A DNA stretch of 64,000 nt from Lactonifactor longoviformis DSM 17459. Lineage in GTDB: Bacteria; Bacillota; Clostridia; Lachnospirales; Lachnospiraceae. Shown piece after piece: positions 16,616 to 25,155 of the stretch. Each line of letters opens with the position of its first letter. Position 1 is the first letter of the stretch. The position numbers and the translations under genes were made by a program. The notes under the pieces were generated by a model. That model worked only from the letters and a program-made list of their open reading frames with translations, ran no database searches and was not told the origin of the DNA. Location: NCBI RefSeq assembly GCF_900129135.1, contig NZ_FQVI01000001.1:1-64000 (forward strand), written 5' to 3'.

Positions 16616-17491
16616 CTACAATTCTATCTCAACTTTTTTTGCACAGGCTACCGCCAGTGCTCCGTAACCAATATGGCAGGCAACACTTAAGGAGAGGGGA
16701 TCCATATGAATCGGCATCCCCGGAAAAGCAGCTTCCAGCTCCTTCTTCCATTCCAGGGCTTCCTCCTGATTTCCTGTATAGGCAGCTTCCAGGCACATCA
16801 AACCGGACTGGGCATACGCTGCAAATCTTCCCTCAAGATCCTTTTTCATCGCCTGAACCATGGTTCTTTTCGCCTGTTTTTTGCCTCTTGCCTTAGACAG
16901 GGCGTCCAGCTTTTCTCCCTGAATCTGCAGGACAGGCTTCAGGTTAAGCACCGTTCCTATGGCGGCTGCGGCAGGTGTAATTCTGCCTCCCTTTTTCAGA
17001 TATTTCAAAGATTCTACCGTGATATAGATGCTTGACTCGGCCTTCTCCTTCTCCAGGACTTCCCGTATCTCTAACGCAGACCTGCCTGCAGCTGCCAGCG
17101 TAATGGCATCCAAAACCGACTGCCTCTGCGTCACTGATATTCTCTGGTTATTCACCACCTGGACCTTGCCGTTATACTCTTTAGCCAGTGCCTGTGCAGT
17201 CTGGCATGAATTACTTAACCCACTTGACATAGGGATGTGGACAATTGCTTCATAATCCTCTAATATTTTCTCCCAAAGCTCCATTACGTCCGCTGGAGAA
17301 GGCTGCGACGTAAAGATCTCAGCATCATCCTCCAGCCTCTGATAGAACTCCTTCTGTGTCAGTGTTATATCCTCCAGATAAAGCTGTTCGTCGATATAAA
17401 AGGGCATTGGAATTACATAGATTCCCAAATCCCCAGCCTGGGACTGGGTAATGCCGCTATTACTATCTGTTACGATTGCTGTTTTTTTCAT
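16616..17491 (-). CDS. DegV family fatty-acid-binding protein
   Basis: 291 aa. Opens with KKTAIVTDSNSGIT, continues with PMPFYIDEQLYLEDITLTQKEFYQ and has the typical SQPSPADVME and HIPMSSGLSNS segments of the DegV/EDD1 fold, which binds a fatty acid. Proteins of this kind (FakB in Staphylococcus) present fatty acids to the FakA kinase for phospholipid synthesis; no fakA lies nearby, so this specific role is uncertain. I chose ATG at 17491; an in-frame GTG at 17506 touches the AAAGGAG sequence and is too close to use it. First gene of an operon with argS. Confidence 0.88.
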   Translation of the reverse strand: MKKTAIVTDSNSGITQSQAGDLGIYVIPMPFYIDEQLYLEDITLTQKEFYQRLEDDAEIFTSQPSPADVMELWEKILEDYEAIVHIPMSSGLSNSCQTAQALAKEYNGKVQVVNNQRISVTQRQSVLDAITLAAAGRSALEIREVLEKEKAESSIYITVESLKYLKKGGRITPAAAAIGTVLNLKPVLQIQGEKLDALSKARGKKQAKRTMVQAMKKDLEGRFAAYAQSGLMCLEAAYTGNQEEALEWKKELEAAFPGMPIHMDPLSLSVACHIGYGALAVACAKKVEIEL

Positions 17492-17571
17492 ATGGCCTTG
17501 TACCACTCCTTTTATATTATCGTATTCAACGTACTGATCGAAAGCGAACCGGTTTTTAGCCGTTACATTTC

Positions 17572-17600
17572 ATTTTAGCATAACCAGCCAAATATGACAA
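17572..17600 (-). promoter_or_regulatory. Promoter of degV-argS
   Basis: Minus strand TTGTCA (17595-17600), 17 bases, extended -10 TGCTAAAAT with TAAAAT at 17572-17577. Both hexamers are one base off consensus. Leader about 75 bases. Confidence 0.75.
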
Positions 17601-17620
17601 ATCATTTTCTAAAACTTCCA

Positions 17621-17647
17621 TTGTTTATCAAAAAAATATGGTACAAT
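17621..17647 (+). promoter_or_regulatory. Promoter of the LUD-domain gene
   Basis: TTGTTT (17621-17626) and an extended -10 TGGTACAAT (TACAAT at 17642-17647). The spacer is only 15 bases, so the TG extension probably matters. The ribosome binding site and start follow within 35 bases. Confidence 0.5.
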
Positions 17648-17678
17648 GATACTATCTGAAGAAAGGAGGTCATTTTAT

Positions 17679-18314
17679 ATGTCATACAAAGCTCAGTCCT
17701 ACGCCAATACGGCAGAAACACTGATAAAAAATCTAAAAAAGCGAAACATGGAGGGCTTCTACTGTCCGACTGCAGAGTCCGCCGTAGAAAAAATCCGGGA
17801 ATTAATCCCGGAAGCTTCCTCGGTAACCTGGGGCGGATCAGAAACTTTAGCAGAGGCAGGCATTCTGAAAGGGCTCCAGGGGTGCGGCTATGAACTTATT
17901 GACCGAATGTCCGCAAAGACTCCGGAAGAGAAGCGGGCGCTTTACGGCAAAATCGTAATGGCTGATTACTTTTTGATGAGCAGCAACGCCATCACTATAG
18001 ACGGCGAACTTATCAACATAGACGGTGCCGGCAACCGGGTTGCCTGCCTTTGCCACGGTCCCGAGCATGTAGTGATAGCGGCCGGTATGAATAAGGTGGT
18101 AAAAACCATAGAAGACGGTGTACATAGAGTCCGAAATGCTGCTGCACCGCCCAACAGTCTCCGGGTTGGCGTAAAGACGCCCTGTTCCGTAACAGGAACC
18201 TGTCAGGACTGCCTGTCTGACGGATGTATCTGTTCCGATCTTGTCATTACCAGACGTTCCATGGTACCCGGCAGAATCAAAGTGGTTCTCATTGGGGAAG
18301 ATTACGGCTTTTAA
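17679..18314 (+). CDS. LUD-domain protein (lactate utilization / YkgG-like)
   Basis: 211 aa. Starts MSYKAQSYANTAETLIKNL with AAAGGAGG nine bases upstream. The body matches the LUD (DUF162) family: SVTWGGSETLAEAGI, DYFLMSSNAITIDGELINIDG, GNRVACLCHGP and VVIAAGMNKVV. LUD proteins take part in lactate oxidation as LutC or in LutB fusions, but single-domain versions of this type in clostridia stand alone and their reaction is not known. A cysteine-rich segment near the C-terminus (CSVTGTCQDCLSDGCICSD) could bind a metal. No lutA or lutB partner lies nearby. A terminator follows. Confidence 0.85.
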   Translation: MSYKAQSYANTAETLIKNLKKRNMEGFYCPTAESAVEKIRELIPEASSVTWGGSETLAEAGILKGLQGCGYELIDRMSAKTPEEKRALYGKIVMADYFLMSSNAITIDGELINIDGAGNRVACLCHGPEHVVIAAGMNKVVKTIEDGVHRVRNAAAPPNSLRVGVKTPCSVTGTCQDCLSDGCICSDLVITRRSMVPGRIKVVLIGEDYGF

Positions 18315-18322
18315 GCACAGAA

Positions 18323-18358
18323 ACCTCTGCCCTCAGGATATTTTCCCGGGGCAGAGGT
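18323..18358. terminator. Terminator between the LUD gene and the ABC exporter operon
   Basis: Ten-base arms ACCTCTGCCC (18323-18332) and GGGCAGAGGT (18349-18358) with T-rich sequence on the plus-strand exit and a short T run on the other. It lies between convergent genes and can serve both. Confidence 0.8.
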
Positions 18359-18363
18359 CTTTC

Positions 18364-19617
18364 CTATTCTCTGCGCAGTGCATCTATCGGATTCAGATTT
18401 GCAGCTTTCACAGAAGGGAGAAGTCCGAAGACAATTCCGATCACCATAGAAAAAATTACCGAGCCCACGATGGCCGGAGGGCTGATGGCAACCGGCGTCT
18501 GAGACATCTTGGAGATTGCCTGGGCCAGAACAACACCTGCAAGGATTCCCAGAAGCCCCCCGATACTGGTAAGTACCGCGGCCTCTGTCAGAAACTGTGC
18601 AAGAATCTTATTTTTCCGAGCACCTATCGCCTTTTTCAGACCAATCTCGCTGGTGCGTTCTGTCACAGATACCAGCATGATATTCATAACACCGATCCCC
18701 CCTACCAAAAGAGAGATACTGGCTATCCAGAGAAGCTGGCGGTTTGTATTAGCGCTGACTTCCTGGAGATTTTTGGCTTTTTCCAATAGATCTGCCGCTT
18801 TATACTTAATCTCTCCGGTGCTGTCAAACAGATACCCATTGAGCAGATCCGCTGTTTTTCTGCCTGCACTGCTCATAGTTTCCGTGTCCGGGGCCTTCAC
18901 AATTACATTCTGGGGCTCATCGTATCGGTATACCACAGGCCAGGCGGCATCGGGCATCATCACCACACCGCTGCTCTCCTGATTATAATTATAGTAATCC
19001 TCCATAGAATTAATCACCGGCTCAAAAGCATTGGTTTTCTTTACCACACCGACCACAGTAAAAGGCTCACCCTGTATCTCTACGGTCTTCCCCAAGGGCT
19101 GTTCATCCTGGAACAGACTGTTTTTGGAGTCCTCATCCAAAAGAACCACTTTTCCGAACTGTCGGTAGTCCTTCTCCGTAAACCCTCTGCCCTGAATGAT
19201 TTGGTATCCGCAGGTATCCAGGTAATCTTTGTCAATCCCCAGTACCTTCCCCCCTTCCAGGCCATTGTTCTGATAATAAATCCCATCTGCATAGGTCCTG
19301 CTCTGATACAGAGAAGCCTTTTCCACCTCATCCAGATTCAGGATTTCCTCTTTTACCTCAGGAGTGATCACAGGAACTCCTGCAGGAATATCATTATATC
19401 CCATTTCATAGGGATAATCTCCCTGATTCAGTGTTACATCCACGGTATTGTTGCCAGATCCAATCAGGTTCTGTTTGATCTGCTCGTTAGTTCCCTTAAT
19501 AGTTGAAACAATTGAAATAATAGATGCAATTCCTATGATAATGCCCAGCATTGTCAGAAAGGAGCGCATTTTATGTGACCAGATGCCCTGAAAGGACAAT
19601 CTTATGTTTTCCAGCAT
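18364..19617 (-). CDS. ABC transporter permease, MacB/FtsX type
   Basis: 417 aa. First transmembrane helix at about 20-42 (FLTMLGIIIGIASIISIVS), a large outside MacB-type domain (about 45-285), then three helices (about 290-410) with the FtsX-like segment GGIGVMNIMLVSVTERTSEIGLKKAIGARK. This is the membrane part of an exporter in which the protein domain outside moves rather than a substrate passing through a channel. GAGGAGG precedes the start. Last gene of the four-gene operon, 13 bases after the second adaptor gene. Confidence 0.92.
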   Translation of the reverse strand: MLENIRLSFQGIWSHKMRSFLTMLGIIIGIASIISIVSTIKGTNEQIKQNLIGSGNNTVDVTLNQGDYPYEMGYNDIPAGVPVITPEVKEEILNLDEVEKASLYQSRTYADGIYYQNNGLEGGKVLGIDKDYLDTCGYQIIQGRGFTEKDYRQFGKVVLLDEDSKNSLFQDEQPLGKTVEIQGEPFTVVGVVKKTNAFEPVINSMEDYYNYNQESSGVVMMPDAAWPVVYRYDEPQNVIVKAPDTETMSSAGRKTADLLNGYLFDSTGEIKYKAADLLEKAKNLQEVSANTNRQLLWIASISLLVGGIGVMNIMLVSVTERTSEIGLKKAIGARKNKILAQFLTEAAVLTSIGGLLGILAGVVLAQAISKMSQTPVAISPPAIVGSVIFSMVIGIVFGLLPSVKAANLNPIDALRRE

Positions 19618-19630
19618 AACTTACCTCCTC

Positions 19631-21397
19631 CTAATAATAAAGTTCATCAATGGACGCATCCTTTGTTCTGGCATTCTCCTTTACCCCTTTTCCATAGGGA
19701 AAGGCTACCTTATCCTCTCTTGTGAGGCCGCTTTTTATCTCTATGAGAGATCCCCACAGCGTCTTGCCTGTGATGATCTCCTGTTTTTTCAGCCTTCCTT
19801 TGACAGAACAGTATACATAGCTTTTCCCGTCCTCCGTTCTCACAAAGGGCTTTTGAAGATACAGGGCATCCGCACCTGCACCGGTGTCTATCTCAGCTTG
19901 TAGACTGACATATTCCTGATTTTTTAATCCCTCTGCCTGGGCAATATAGGCAGTAAAAGGATAGTAAGATACGTTGCTGTTGCCGCCGCCCCCAAAATAG
20001 TTGCTGCTGGCCGGATACGGGGAAATTTCCTTAATCTCCGCCTCAAAAGGAGTCCCTGTCTCCATCGAGCTTCCCGTCAGCATCTGTCCCGGCTTTACTT
20101 TATCCAAAAGAAGCTCACTGATGCTTCCCCTTACATAAAGGCCTTCACTGCTTACCACCTGAATAAATGGTTTGCCGTCTGTTTCACCCTTCTCAGGATC
20201 GCCTACCGCTTTCACCGTACCTTTAATCGTGCTTTTAATGGTCTGATTCTCCAGCTTGCCGCTGATCTTCTGTATTTTCAGGTCACTTTCTTTGATATCC
20301 AGCTCCAGCTTTTTCAGGTCCTTTTGTTTTTCCTGGATCGCTTTTTCCAGTTCTGCCTTGGTATAGCCCGCAATGATATCATCCTGGGGAATCTCATCGC
20401 CGATATCATAAAATTCATCTCCTTTAGGATTCTCTTCCGGCTCTTCTCCCTTTACGGCACTGAGGCGGATCTGATATTCTTCCTCCGGCATACATTTTTC
20501 CACAATCTTTCTTCCATCCAGGTAGAGGGCCGTCAAAAGCAGTCCGTCCACCGTATCACCTTCCCGTATTTCCAACTGGGCATACTGTTCGGGAAGTGTC
20601 TTGGTATCACCTTCCCCGAAGCCTCCCAGCATGTTCAGAAGGGAACCCATGAGAATGGGATTTTCTTTGCACAGATAGACAAAAGGATCCTCTTTTGTCC
20701 CACTTCCTTTGTAGGGCTTGGAATGCTCATCAATGCGCTCCAAAGCCTCTGTCTTGACCTCTTCTTTGGGCGGTTCCTCCTTATCGGGTTCCTGTCCCGG
20801 GTCTGGTGTTCCCGGATCCGGTGTTCCTGTCCCGGGCTCTTTTTCACCCTTGTCTTCTTCTCCCGGTGCACCTGTCTTTGGCTCCATTGCAGAGCTTCCG
20901 GAGAGACGGGTAAATCCGCCGCTCACCCCTGAGAAGGATGTGGTTTGGGCTGCGCCTTCTGTCTCGTCTTTCCCCGGGGAAGAAATTTTTGAGGATTCCG
21001 GCACAGGCTTTTGCTTCTTCAGCTTTTCAATTTCCTGCTCCGTTCCCTTCTTTTGGATCTCCATCCCTTCTTTATTTAGTTTTTCAACTTCCAGTTCTAT
21101 ATTCACAAGGGTCATATCATAGGAGAGCAAAGGGTCGCCCACATCTACCTGGTCTCCCTCACTCACGTAAACCTCTTCTACAATCTGCTTGTCCGTCAGA
21201 TGTACATCCTGGGAGACATCGGAGGAGATCATTCCGTTAAGGCTCATGGGATCTCCCCAGTAGCCCTGGGCCAAATCACTGACATTGTATACCTTTACCG
21301 TTGATTTACTCATTTTGCCGTAGCCGAGCCAGATACCCACAGCTGCCACGCAGACTCCTGCGATTCCCCCTATCACTAAGACCAGTCTCTTTTTCAT
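19631..21397 (-). CDS. MacA/HlyD-type adaptor protein, second of two in the operon
   Basis: 588 aa. One N-terminal membrane helix (residues 4-26), then the biotinyl-lipoyl-like hairpin (DVHLTDKQIVEEVYVSEGDQV), a broken coiled coil, and beta-barrel segments (GTVKAVGDPEKG, VKPGQMLTG, then REDKVAFPYGKGVKENA). A low-complexity Pro/Gly/Glu insert at about 140-225 and a further insert to about 330 split the coiled coil, so the protein is longer than usual. In Gram-positive bacteria such adaptors stand on the outer face of the membrane beside a MacB-like permease. It overlaps the ATPase gene by four bases; its ribosome binding site lies in that gene. Confidence 0.85.
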   Translation of the reverse strand: MKKRLVLVIGGIAGVCVAAVGIWLGYGKMSKSTVKVYNVSDLAQGYWGDPMSLNGMISSDVSQDVHLTDKQIVEEVYVSEGDQVDVGDPLLSYDMTLVNIELEVEKLNKEGMEIQKKGTEQEIEKLKKQKPVPESSKISSPGKDETEGAAQTTSFSGVSGGFTRLSGSSAMEPKTGAPGEEDKGEKEPGTGTPDPGTPDPGQEPDKEEPPKEEVKTEALERIDEHSKPYKGSGTKEDPFVYLCKENPILMGSLLNMLGGFGEGDTKTLPEQYAQLEIREGDTVDGLLLTALYLDGRKIVEKCMPEEEYQIRLSAVKGEEPEENPKGDEFYDIGDEIPQDDIIAGYTKAELEKAIQEKQKDLKKLELDIKESDLKIQKISGKLENQTIKSTIKGTVKAVGDPEKGETDGKPFIQVVSSEGLYVRGSISELLLDKVKPGQMLTGSSMETGTPFEAEIKEISPYPASSNYFGGGGNSNVSYYPFTAYIAQAEGLKNQEYVSLQAEIDTGAGADALYLQKPFVRTEDGKSYVYCSVKGRLKKQEIITGKTLWGSLIEIKSGLTREDKVAFPYGKGVKENARTKDASIDELYY

Positions 21398-22074
21398 TCT
21401 CTGCCCTCCTCTTCCGCCAGGATACCGTCTTTGATGGTTACGACCCGCTGGGCATAAGACGCAATCCCCGCATCGTGGGTAATCATTAAGATAGTAACCC
21501 CCTCTTGGTTCAGGCGTCCGAAAAGTTCCATGACCTGTTCCCCGGATCTGGAGTCCAGCGCACCGGTGGGCTCATCTGCCAACAGTATCTTTGGATTATT
21601 GACCATAGCCCGGGCAATGGCAACCCGCTGTTTCTGTCCGCCGGAAAGCTGAGTAGGCTTAAAGTCCACTCTGTCCTCCAGCCCAACGCGGGTCAGCGCG
21701 GCGATCGCCTTTTCCCGTCTCTCTCTGCGCCCAACGCTTGCATAACTCAGAGGAAGCTCCACATTCTCCAGAGCACTCTGCCTGGGCAGAAGCTGAAAAC
21801 TCTGAAAAACAAACCCTATCTTATTCAGACGGATATCTGACATGGCGTTGTCTGAACAACTGTTAATATCTACTCCATCCAGGAAGAAAGCTCCGCTGGT
21901 AGCTTTATCAAGGCATCCGATAATATTCATCAAAGTCGTTTTCCCAGAGCCGGAAGGCCCCATAATGGCCGTATATTCTCCTTCTTTCATGGTGAAGTTT
22001 ACATTTTTAAGCACAGGGATTGTCATCTTGCCCTGCATATAATCTTTACAGATTTCTTTTAACTCAAGTATCAT
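21394..22074 (-). CDS. ABC transporter ATP-binding protein, MacB/LolD type
   Basis: 226 aa. Walker [10 protein letters not shown] (about 40), Q-loop [22 protein letters not shown], signature [14 protein letters not shown], Walker [14 protein letters not shown] and a switch His in ITHD. Drives the MacB-type permease two genes downstream. Overlaps both neighbours by four bases, so the operon is translated as a tightly coupled unit. Confidence 0.95.
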   Translation of the reverse strand: MILELKEICKDYMQGKMTIPVLKNVNFTMKEGEYTAIMGPSGSGKTTLMNIIGCLDKATSGAFFLDGVDINSCSDNAMSDIRLNKIGFVFQSFQLLPRQSALENVELPLSYASVGRRERREKAIAALTRVGLEDRVDFKPTQLSGGQKQRVAIARAMVNNPKILLADEPTGALDSRSGEQVMELFGRLNQEGVTILMITHDAGIASYAQRVVTIKDGILAEEEGRE

Positions 22075-23417
22075 TGGGCGACAGCACCTTCCTCTCCGTC
22101 CGGACTTTCGGTCATATCATCCGAAGGTATGGGTTCCTCGGAAGGCATTCCCTCGTCGGAAGGTATTCCTTCTTCCACAGGCATGTCCCCCTCTGCAGGT
22201 GCTGACATATCGCCCTCATTCATCAAAGCGGCAGGGCTGTCCGTAGTAGGCGCTCCCTCCTTCAGAGTTTCCTGGGGGAACGCCACTGCATCCTCCCTGG
22301 ACAGTCCGTCTTTAATTTCATACTGATTCATCGCTTCATCGAACTCGCCCAGCACCACGCTTCTCTTTTCCAGCTTTTCTTTGCCGTTATCTGCCCATAC
22401 GTATGGTTTGCTGTCAAGATCTGCTATAAAGGAAGCATCCAGCCATACCCCTTCCTTTTGTTCTTCCTGTCCGGCATTCTGTTCTATATAGACATGCTGG
22501 CCCAGAAGAAGTCCGTCGGAGGACTCTAATTCCACATAAAAATAATAGGAAGTAGAGGCTGACTGATCCGAGGCACCCTCAGAAGACATCCCCATGCCAT
22601 ACATTCCGGAATTGTTGCTGGAAGCAGGATTGTCCACATCAATCTTCCCAAAAGTCCCGTTCCATATCCGCTTGTCATCTACACGGGAGCGGACGATTGC
22701 CGGTTCCCCTTCTGTCACGGCTGAGAGATTTTGTTCGTTTACCTTGCCCTTGATCCTAAAATCCCCAGTGGCAAGAATGGTCATAAGCGCCTGGCTTTCC
22801 CCTCCTGTCATATCCTGGCTTTCTCCATTGTTGATGGATTTTACTACACCTTTTATCTCACTGGTTATCGTAGCATTAGCAATCTGTTCCTTCATCTGCT
22901 CAATCTCAACTGACTTACTTTTTTTCTCATATTCCGTCTTCTTTATGTCTGTCTGAGCCGTCTGAATCTGGGTTGTGTAAGATAATTTTTCATCATCACT
23001 GGCTTCCTTTTTCTCTTTTTCCAGCTGCTTAATCTGATTGTTCAGGTTTGTAATATCGTTGTCAAAGCGTTCCAGTTCCAGCTCCGCCTGCTTTAAGTCA
23101 GTCTCCATGGTTGCGGTATCATAAGTCAGAAGGGGCGTTCCCACATCTACATCTTCCCCCACTTCCACCAATATCTCTTTGATGGTTTTGTCCTGCTTCT
23201 GCTGTATCTCCCAGGTTTCCTGAGATTCTACCACACCGGAGAACCTTCCGGGGTTCCCCATGCCGCTGCCCAGTCCCATCAGATCAGAGACCTTCTCCAC
23301 ATACACCAGCTCGTCTGTATTCTTCCCCTTGTCCCTTCCCCGAAGCAGCCAGAAGGCCCCGGCTATCACACATACGGCTGCAGCTGCAGACACCGCAATT
23401 AGGATTTTCTTTTTCAT
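22071..23417 (-). CDS. MacA/HlyD-type adaptor protein, first of two in the operon
   Basis: 448 aa. Membrane helix at 5-25, lipoyl half TWEIQQKQDKTIKEILVEVGEDVDVGTPLLTYD, a coiled coil of about 85 residues (TDLKQAELELERFDNDITNLNN through KKSKSVEIEQMKEQI), the second lipoyl half and a beta-barrel region. The last 50 residues are acidic and repetitive (units close to EGIPSDEGMPSEEPIPSDD), encoded by degenerate 18-base repeats. GGAGG precedes the start. First gene of the operon. Sequence differs strongly from the second adaptor, so the two may form a mixed assembly. Confidence 0.87.
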   Translation of the reverse strand: MKKKILIAVSAAAAVCVIAGAFWLLRGRDKGKNTDELVYVEKVSDLMGLGSGMGNPGRFSGVVESQETWEIQQKQDKTIKEILVEVGEDVDVGTPLLTYDTATMETDLKQAELELERFDNDITNLNNQIKQLEKEKKEASDDEKLSYTTQIQTAQTDIKKTEYEKKSKSVEIEQMKEQIANATITSEIKGVVKSINNGESQDMTGGESQALMTILATGDFRIKGKVNEQNLSAVTEGEPAIVRSRVDDKRIWNGTFGKIDVDNPASSNNSGMYGMGMSSEGASDQSASTSYYFYVELESSDGLLLGQHVYIEQNAGQEEQKEGVWLDASFIADLDSKPYVWADNGKEKLEKRSVVLGEFDEAMNQYEIKDGLSREDAVAFPQETLKEGAPTTDSPAALMNEGDMSAPAEGDMPVEEGIPSDEGMPSEEPIPSDDMTESPDGEEGAVAQ

Positions 23418-23489
23418 ACATCATCCTCCATCTTCCTTATATTTAATATATTTCACTGTGAATTTAGGATAAACAAAAATATTTTATAC

Positions 23490-23518
23490 AGTATAGCAAA
23501 GTCTTATTAACTTCTCTA
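23490..23518 (-). promoter_or_regulatory. Possible promoter of the ABC exporter operon
   Basis: Minus strand extended -10 TGCTATACT (TATACT at 23490-23495), about 75 bases before the first adaptor gene. No convincing -35 is seen at 17 bases, so this is tentative. Confidence 0.35.
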
Positions 23519-23640
23519 TGTAATTTTCTTAAATATTCTTTAATTCTGTATGCCGTATTGTTAGGGTTTCCAGAATACTGCTGCTTATGTGCAGCCGTCC
23601 TTTCTTTTGCGCATACGATTCACACCTTATAATTGCTTAG

Positions 23641-23668
23641 TTGACTTTTTTCCCTTATCTGATAAACT
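23641..23668 (+). promoter_or_regulatory. Possible promoter of the lipoprotein gene
   Basis: TTGACT (23641-23646), 16 bases, TAAACT (23663-23668). The lipoprotein start codon is about 40 bases downstream. The -35 is good and the -10 is weak. Confidence 0.45.
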
Positions 23669-23706
23669 ATATGAATAAAAATAAAACAGCAAATTGGAGA
23701 AAATGC

Positions 23707-24810
23707 ATGAAATACAGCAGAAAACTATTGCTTTTTACACTGTTGCTCCTGACTTTTGTCTGCCTTTTTGGGGGATGTCAAAAGTCAGAAAAAAGTCAGG
23801 TGAAGGCTGCCGCTACCAGAGAGCTGGATTTGTTAAAGGATCTGGATGATAAAACCATAGAGAAGTATATTTCCTATGAGGATCTTTACCCTTCAGGGGA
23901 AATCCATCAGGAAGTTTCCTCAAAAATCAAAAATATATTCTCCCGGTTTTATGCGAACTTTTCCTATAAAATCCTGGACATTCAGGTGAAGGACCAGACT
24001 GCCAGAGTGACGGTCCGTCTGAACACCATAGACGCCGAAACACTGGCAAAGGACTATTCCCGGGCCTCCATGAAAAAACGCATCGCCAGCTCTGCCAACC
24101 CGGAAGGCGTGGAGTATTCCCTGGAAGACTACTACCTTCTCCTGGGTGAGCTGTTAGATGAGAACCAATACGACACTGTGGAGAATAACTGTACTCTGAA
24201 GTTATCTAAGGAAAATAATACCTGGAAACTGGAGCACAGCAGCCGTCTGGACGATCAGCTGGTAGGAGGTTTCGTGTCTTACCTTCAGGATCCTAACCTT
24301 TTTACCCCGGAAGAAATTGTGGAGATTCATTTTGATACTTTGAAGGAATTTGACACGGAACAGCTGAACCGTTATCTGGGGATAGACACCTTGTTTGATG
24401 CAGATGACGCCTACAGCCGTTCTCTCACCCAGGAGCTGACGAATCAGATCAGCGATCATTTTGATTATCGTATCTTAAAAGAATCCGATGACGGTCATAC
24501 TGCTACTGTAACCGCAGAGATTACCAGCTATGATGCCAAGAGCATTCTGAACTCCTACGAGAAAAAACTGGACTCCTATCTCAACTCCTCCCAGGCCTTT
24601 GCGGATGGTGAGAGCGGACGGCTGAAGAAATCCAGCCAGCTTCTGCTGAATTCTATAAAGGCCAACAAAAGTGCTTCCTCTACAAAGCTGGATCTCACTC
24701 TTATCAATGACGGGACAAGCTGGAAGCTGCAGATGAATGAAGATGTGGCACAGGCTATTCTTGGGGGGATGGGAGAGGCAGTGAAGGAGATTTCCAGTGA
24801 TGTGAAATGA
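23707..24810 (+). CDS. Lipoprotein with two copies of an unrecognised domain
   Basis: 367 aa. Signal peptide with lipobox ending LFGGC (Cys about residue 23), so it is anchored on the outer face of the membrane. The rest is two related halves: DDKTIEKYISYEDLYPSG... FSYKILDIQVKDQTARVTVRLNTIDAETL ... NNTWKLEHSSRLDDQLVGGF and DTEQLNRYLGIDTLFDAD... FDYRILKESDDGHTATVTAEITSYDAKSI ... GTSWKLQMNEDVAQAILGGM. The pattern (helices, then paired strands ending in W-K-L) resembles DUF4878/DUF5105-like NTF2-type folds of clostridial lipoproteins; this is a guess from pattern. ATG at 23707 has GGAG seven bases upstream; longer in-frame starts lack a ribosome site. Function unknown. Confidence 0.8.
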   Translation: MKYSRKLLLFTLLLLTFVCLFGGCQKSEKSQVKAAATRELDLLKDLDDKTIEKYISYEDLYPSGEIHQEVSSKIKNIFSRFYANFSYKILDIQVKDQTARVTVRLNTIDAETLAKDYSRASMKKRIASSANPEGVEYSLEDYYLLLGELLDENQYDTVENNCTLKLSKENNTWKLEHSSRLDDQLVGGFVSYLQDPNLFTPEEIVEIHFDTLKEFDTEQLNRYLGIDTLFDADDAYSRSLTQELTNQISDHFDYRILKESDDGHTATVTAEITSYDAKSILNSYEKKLDSYLNSSQAFADGESGRLKKSSQLLLNSIKANKSASSTKLDLTLINDGTSWKLQMNEDVAQAILGGMGEAVKEISSDVK

Positions 24811-24830
24811 TGTATTTTATCAGGACGGAC

Positions 24831-25050
24831 GGGAAACAGATGCCGTTCCTACGCAGGGCCAGGCGATAGTACAGCTCATATGCTTGCTACTGCGCTTCTC
24901 CTAAGCTAACTGCCTACCGCTCACTAAGAATCTCCGGAGAGCCGTCGATTCTAAGTGTTCGGTGGCAGTGGATCTTAGGACGCGCTGCGTAGTCTGCGCA
25001 TATGAGCTGTACTATCGCCTGGCCCTGCGTAGGAACGGCATCTGTTTCCC
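24831..25050. repeat. 220-bp palindromic element with perfect 53-bp arms
   Basis: Bases 24831-24883 are the exact reverse complement of 24998-25050 (53 of 53). The inner 114 bases continue to pair imperfectly, with blocks TCCTAAG, ACTGCC, ACCG, CACT and AGAATC meeting their complements, and close on a perfect ten-base palindrome tctccggaga at 24931-24940. No reading frame of note lies inside. It fills the gap between two convergent genes and is richer in GC than the AT-rich flank at 25051-25150, which holds no gene. It may be a MITE-like repeat, a structured RNA or a strong transcription barrier. A U run is lacking, so it is not a standard terminator. Confidence 0.9.
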
Positions 25051-25155
25051 TGGCAGTATATTCATTTCACATACTGTGTATATTGGTAGTATATTTAGTA
25101 TGTAGTATTTTTTAAGGTTTGATTGTTTGTTTCTGTAAGTGTAAATTTTTCTAAT

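Noticed and set aside
14572-17678. T-box leaders for argS, hisS or aspS
   Set aside because: No copy of the conserved GGTGGNACC-type T-box sequence was found upstream of these genes.
18364-23417. A complete MacAB-TolC pump
   Set aside because: The cell appears Gram-positive and no outer membrane channel is encoded; the similarity is to the inner parts only.
24831-25050. CRISPR, tRNA-like or integron attC site for the palindrome
   Set aside because: There is a single inverted unit, no direct repeats or spacers, no CCA-end or T-loop consensus, and no integrase nearby.
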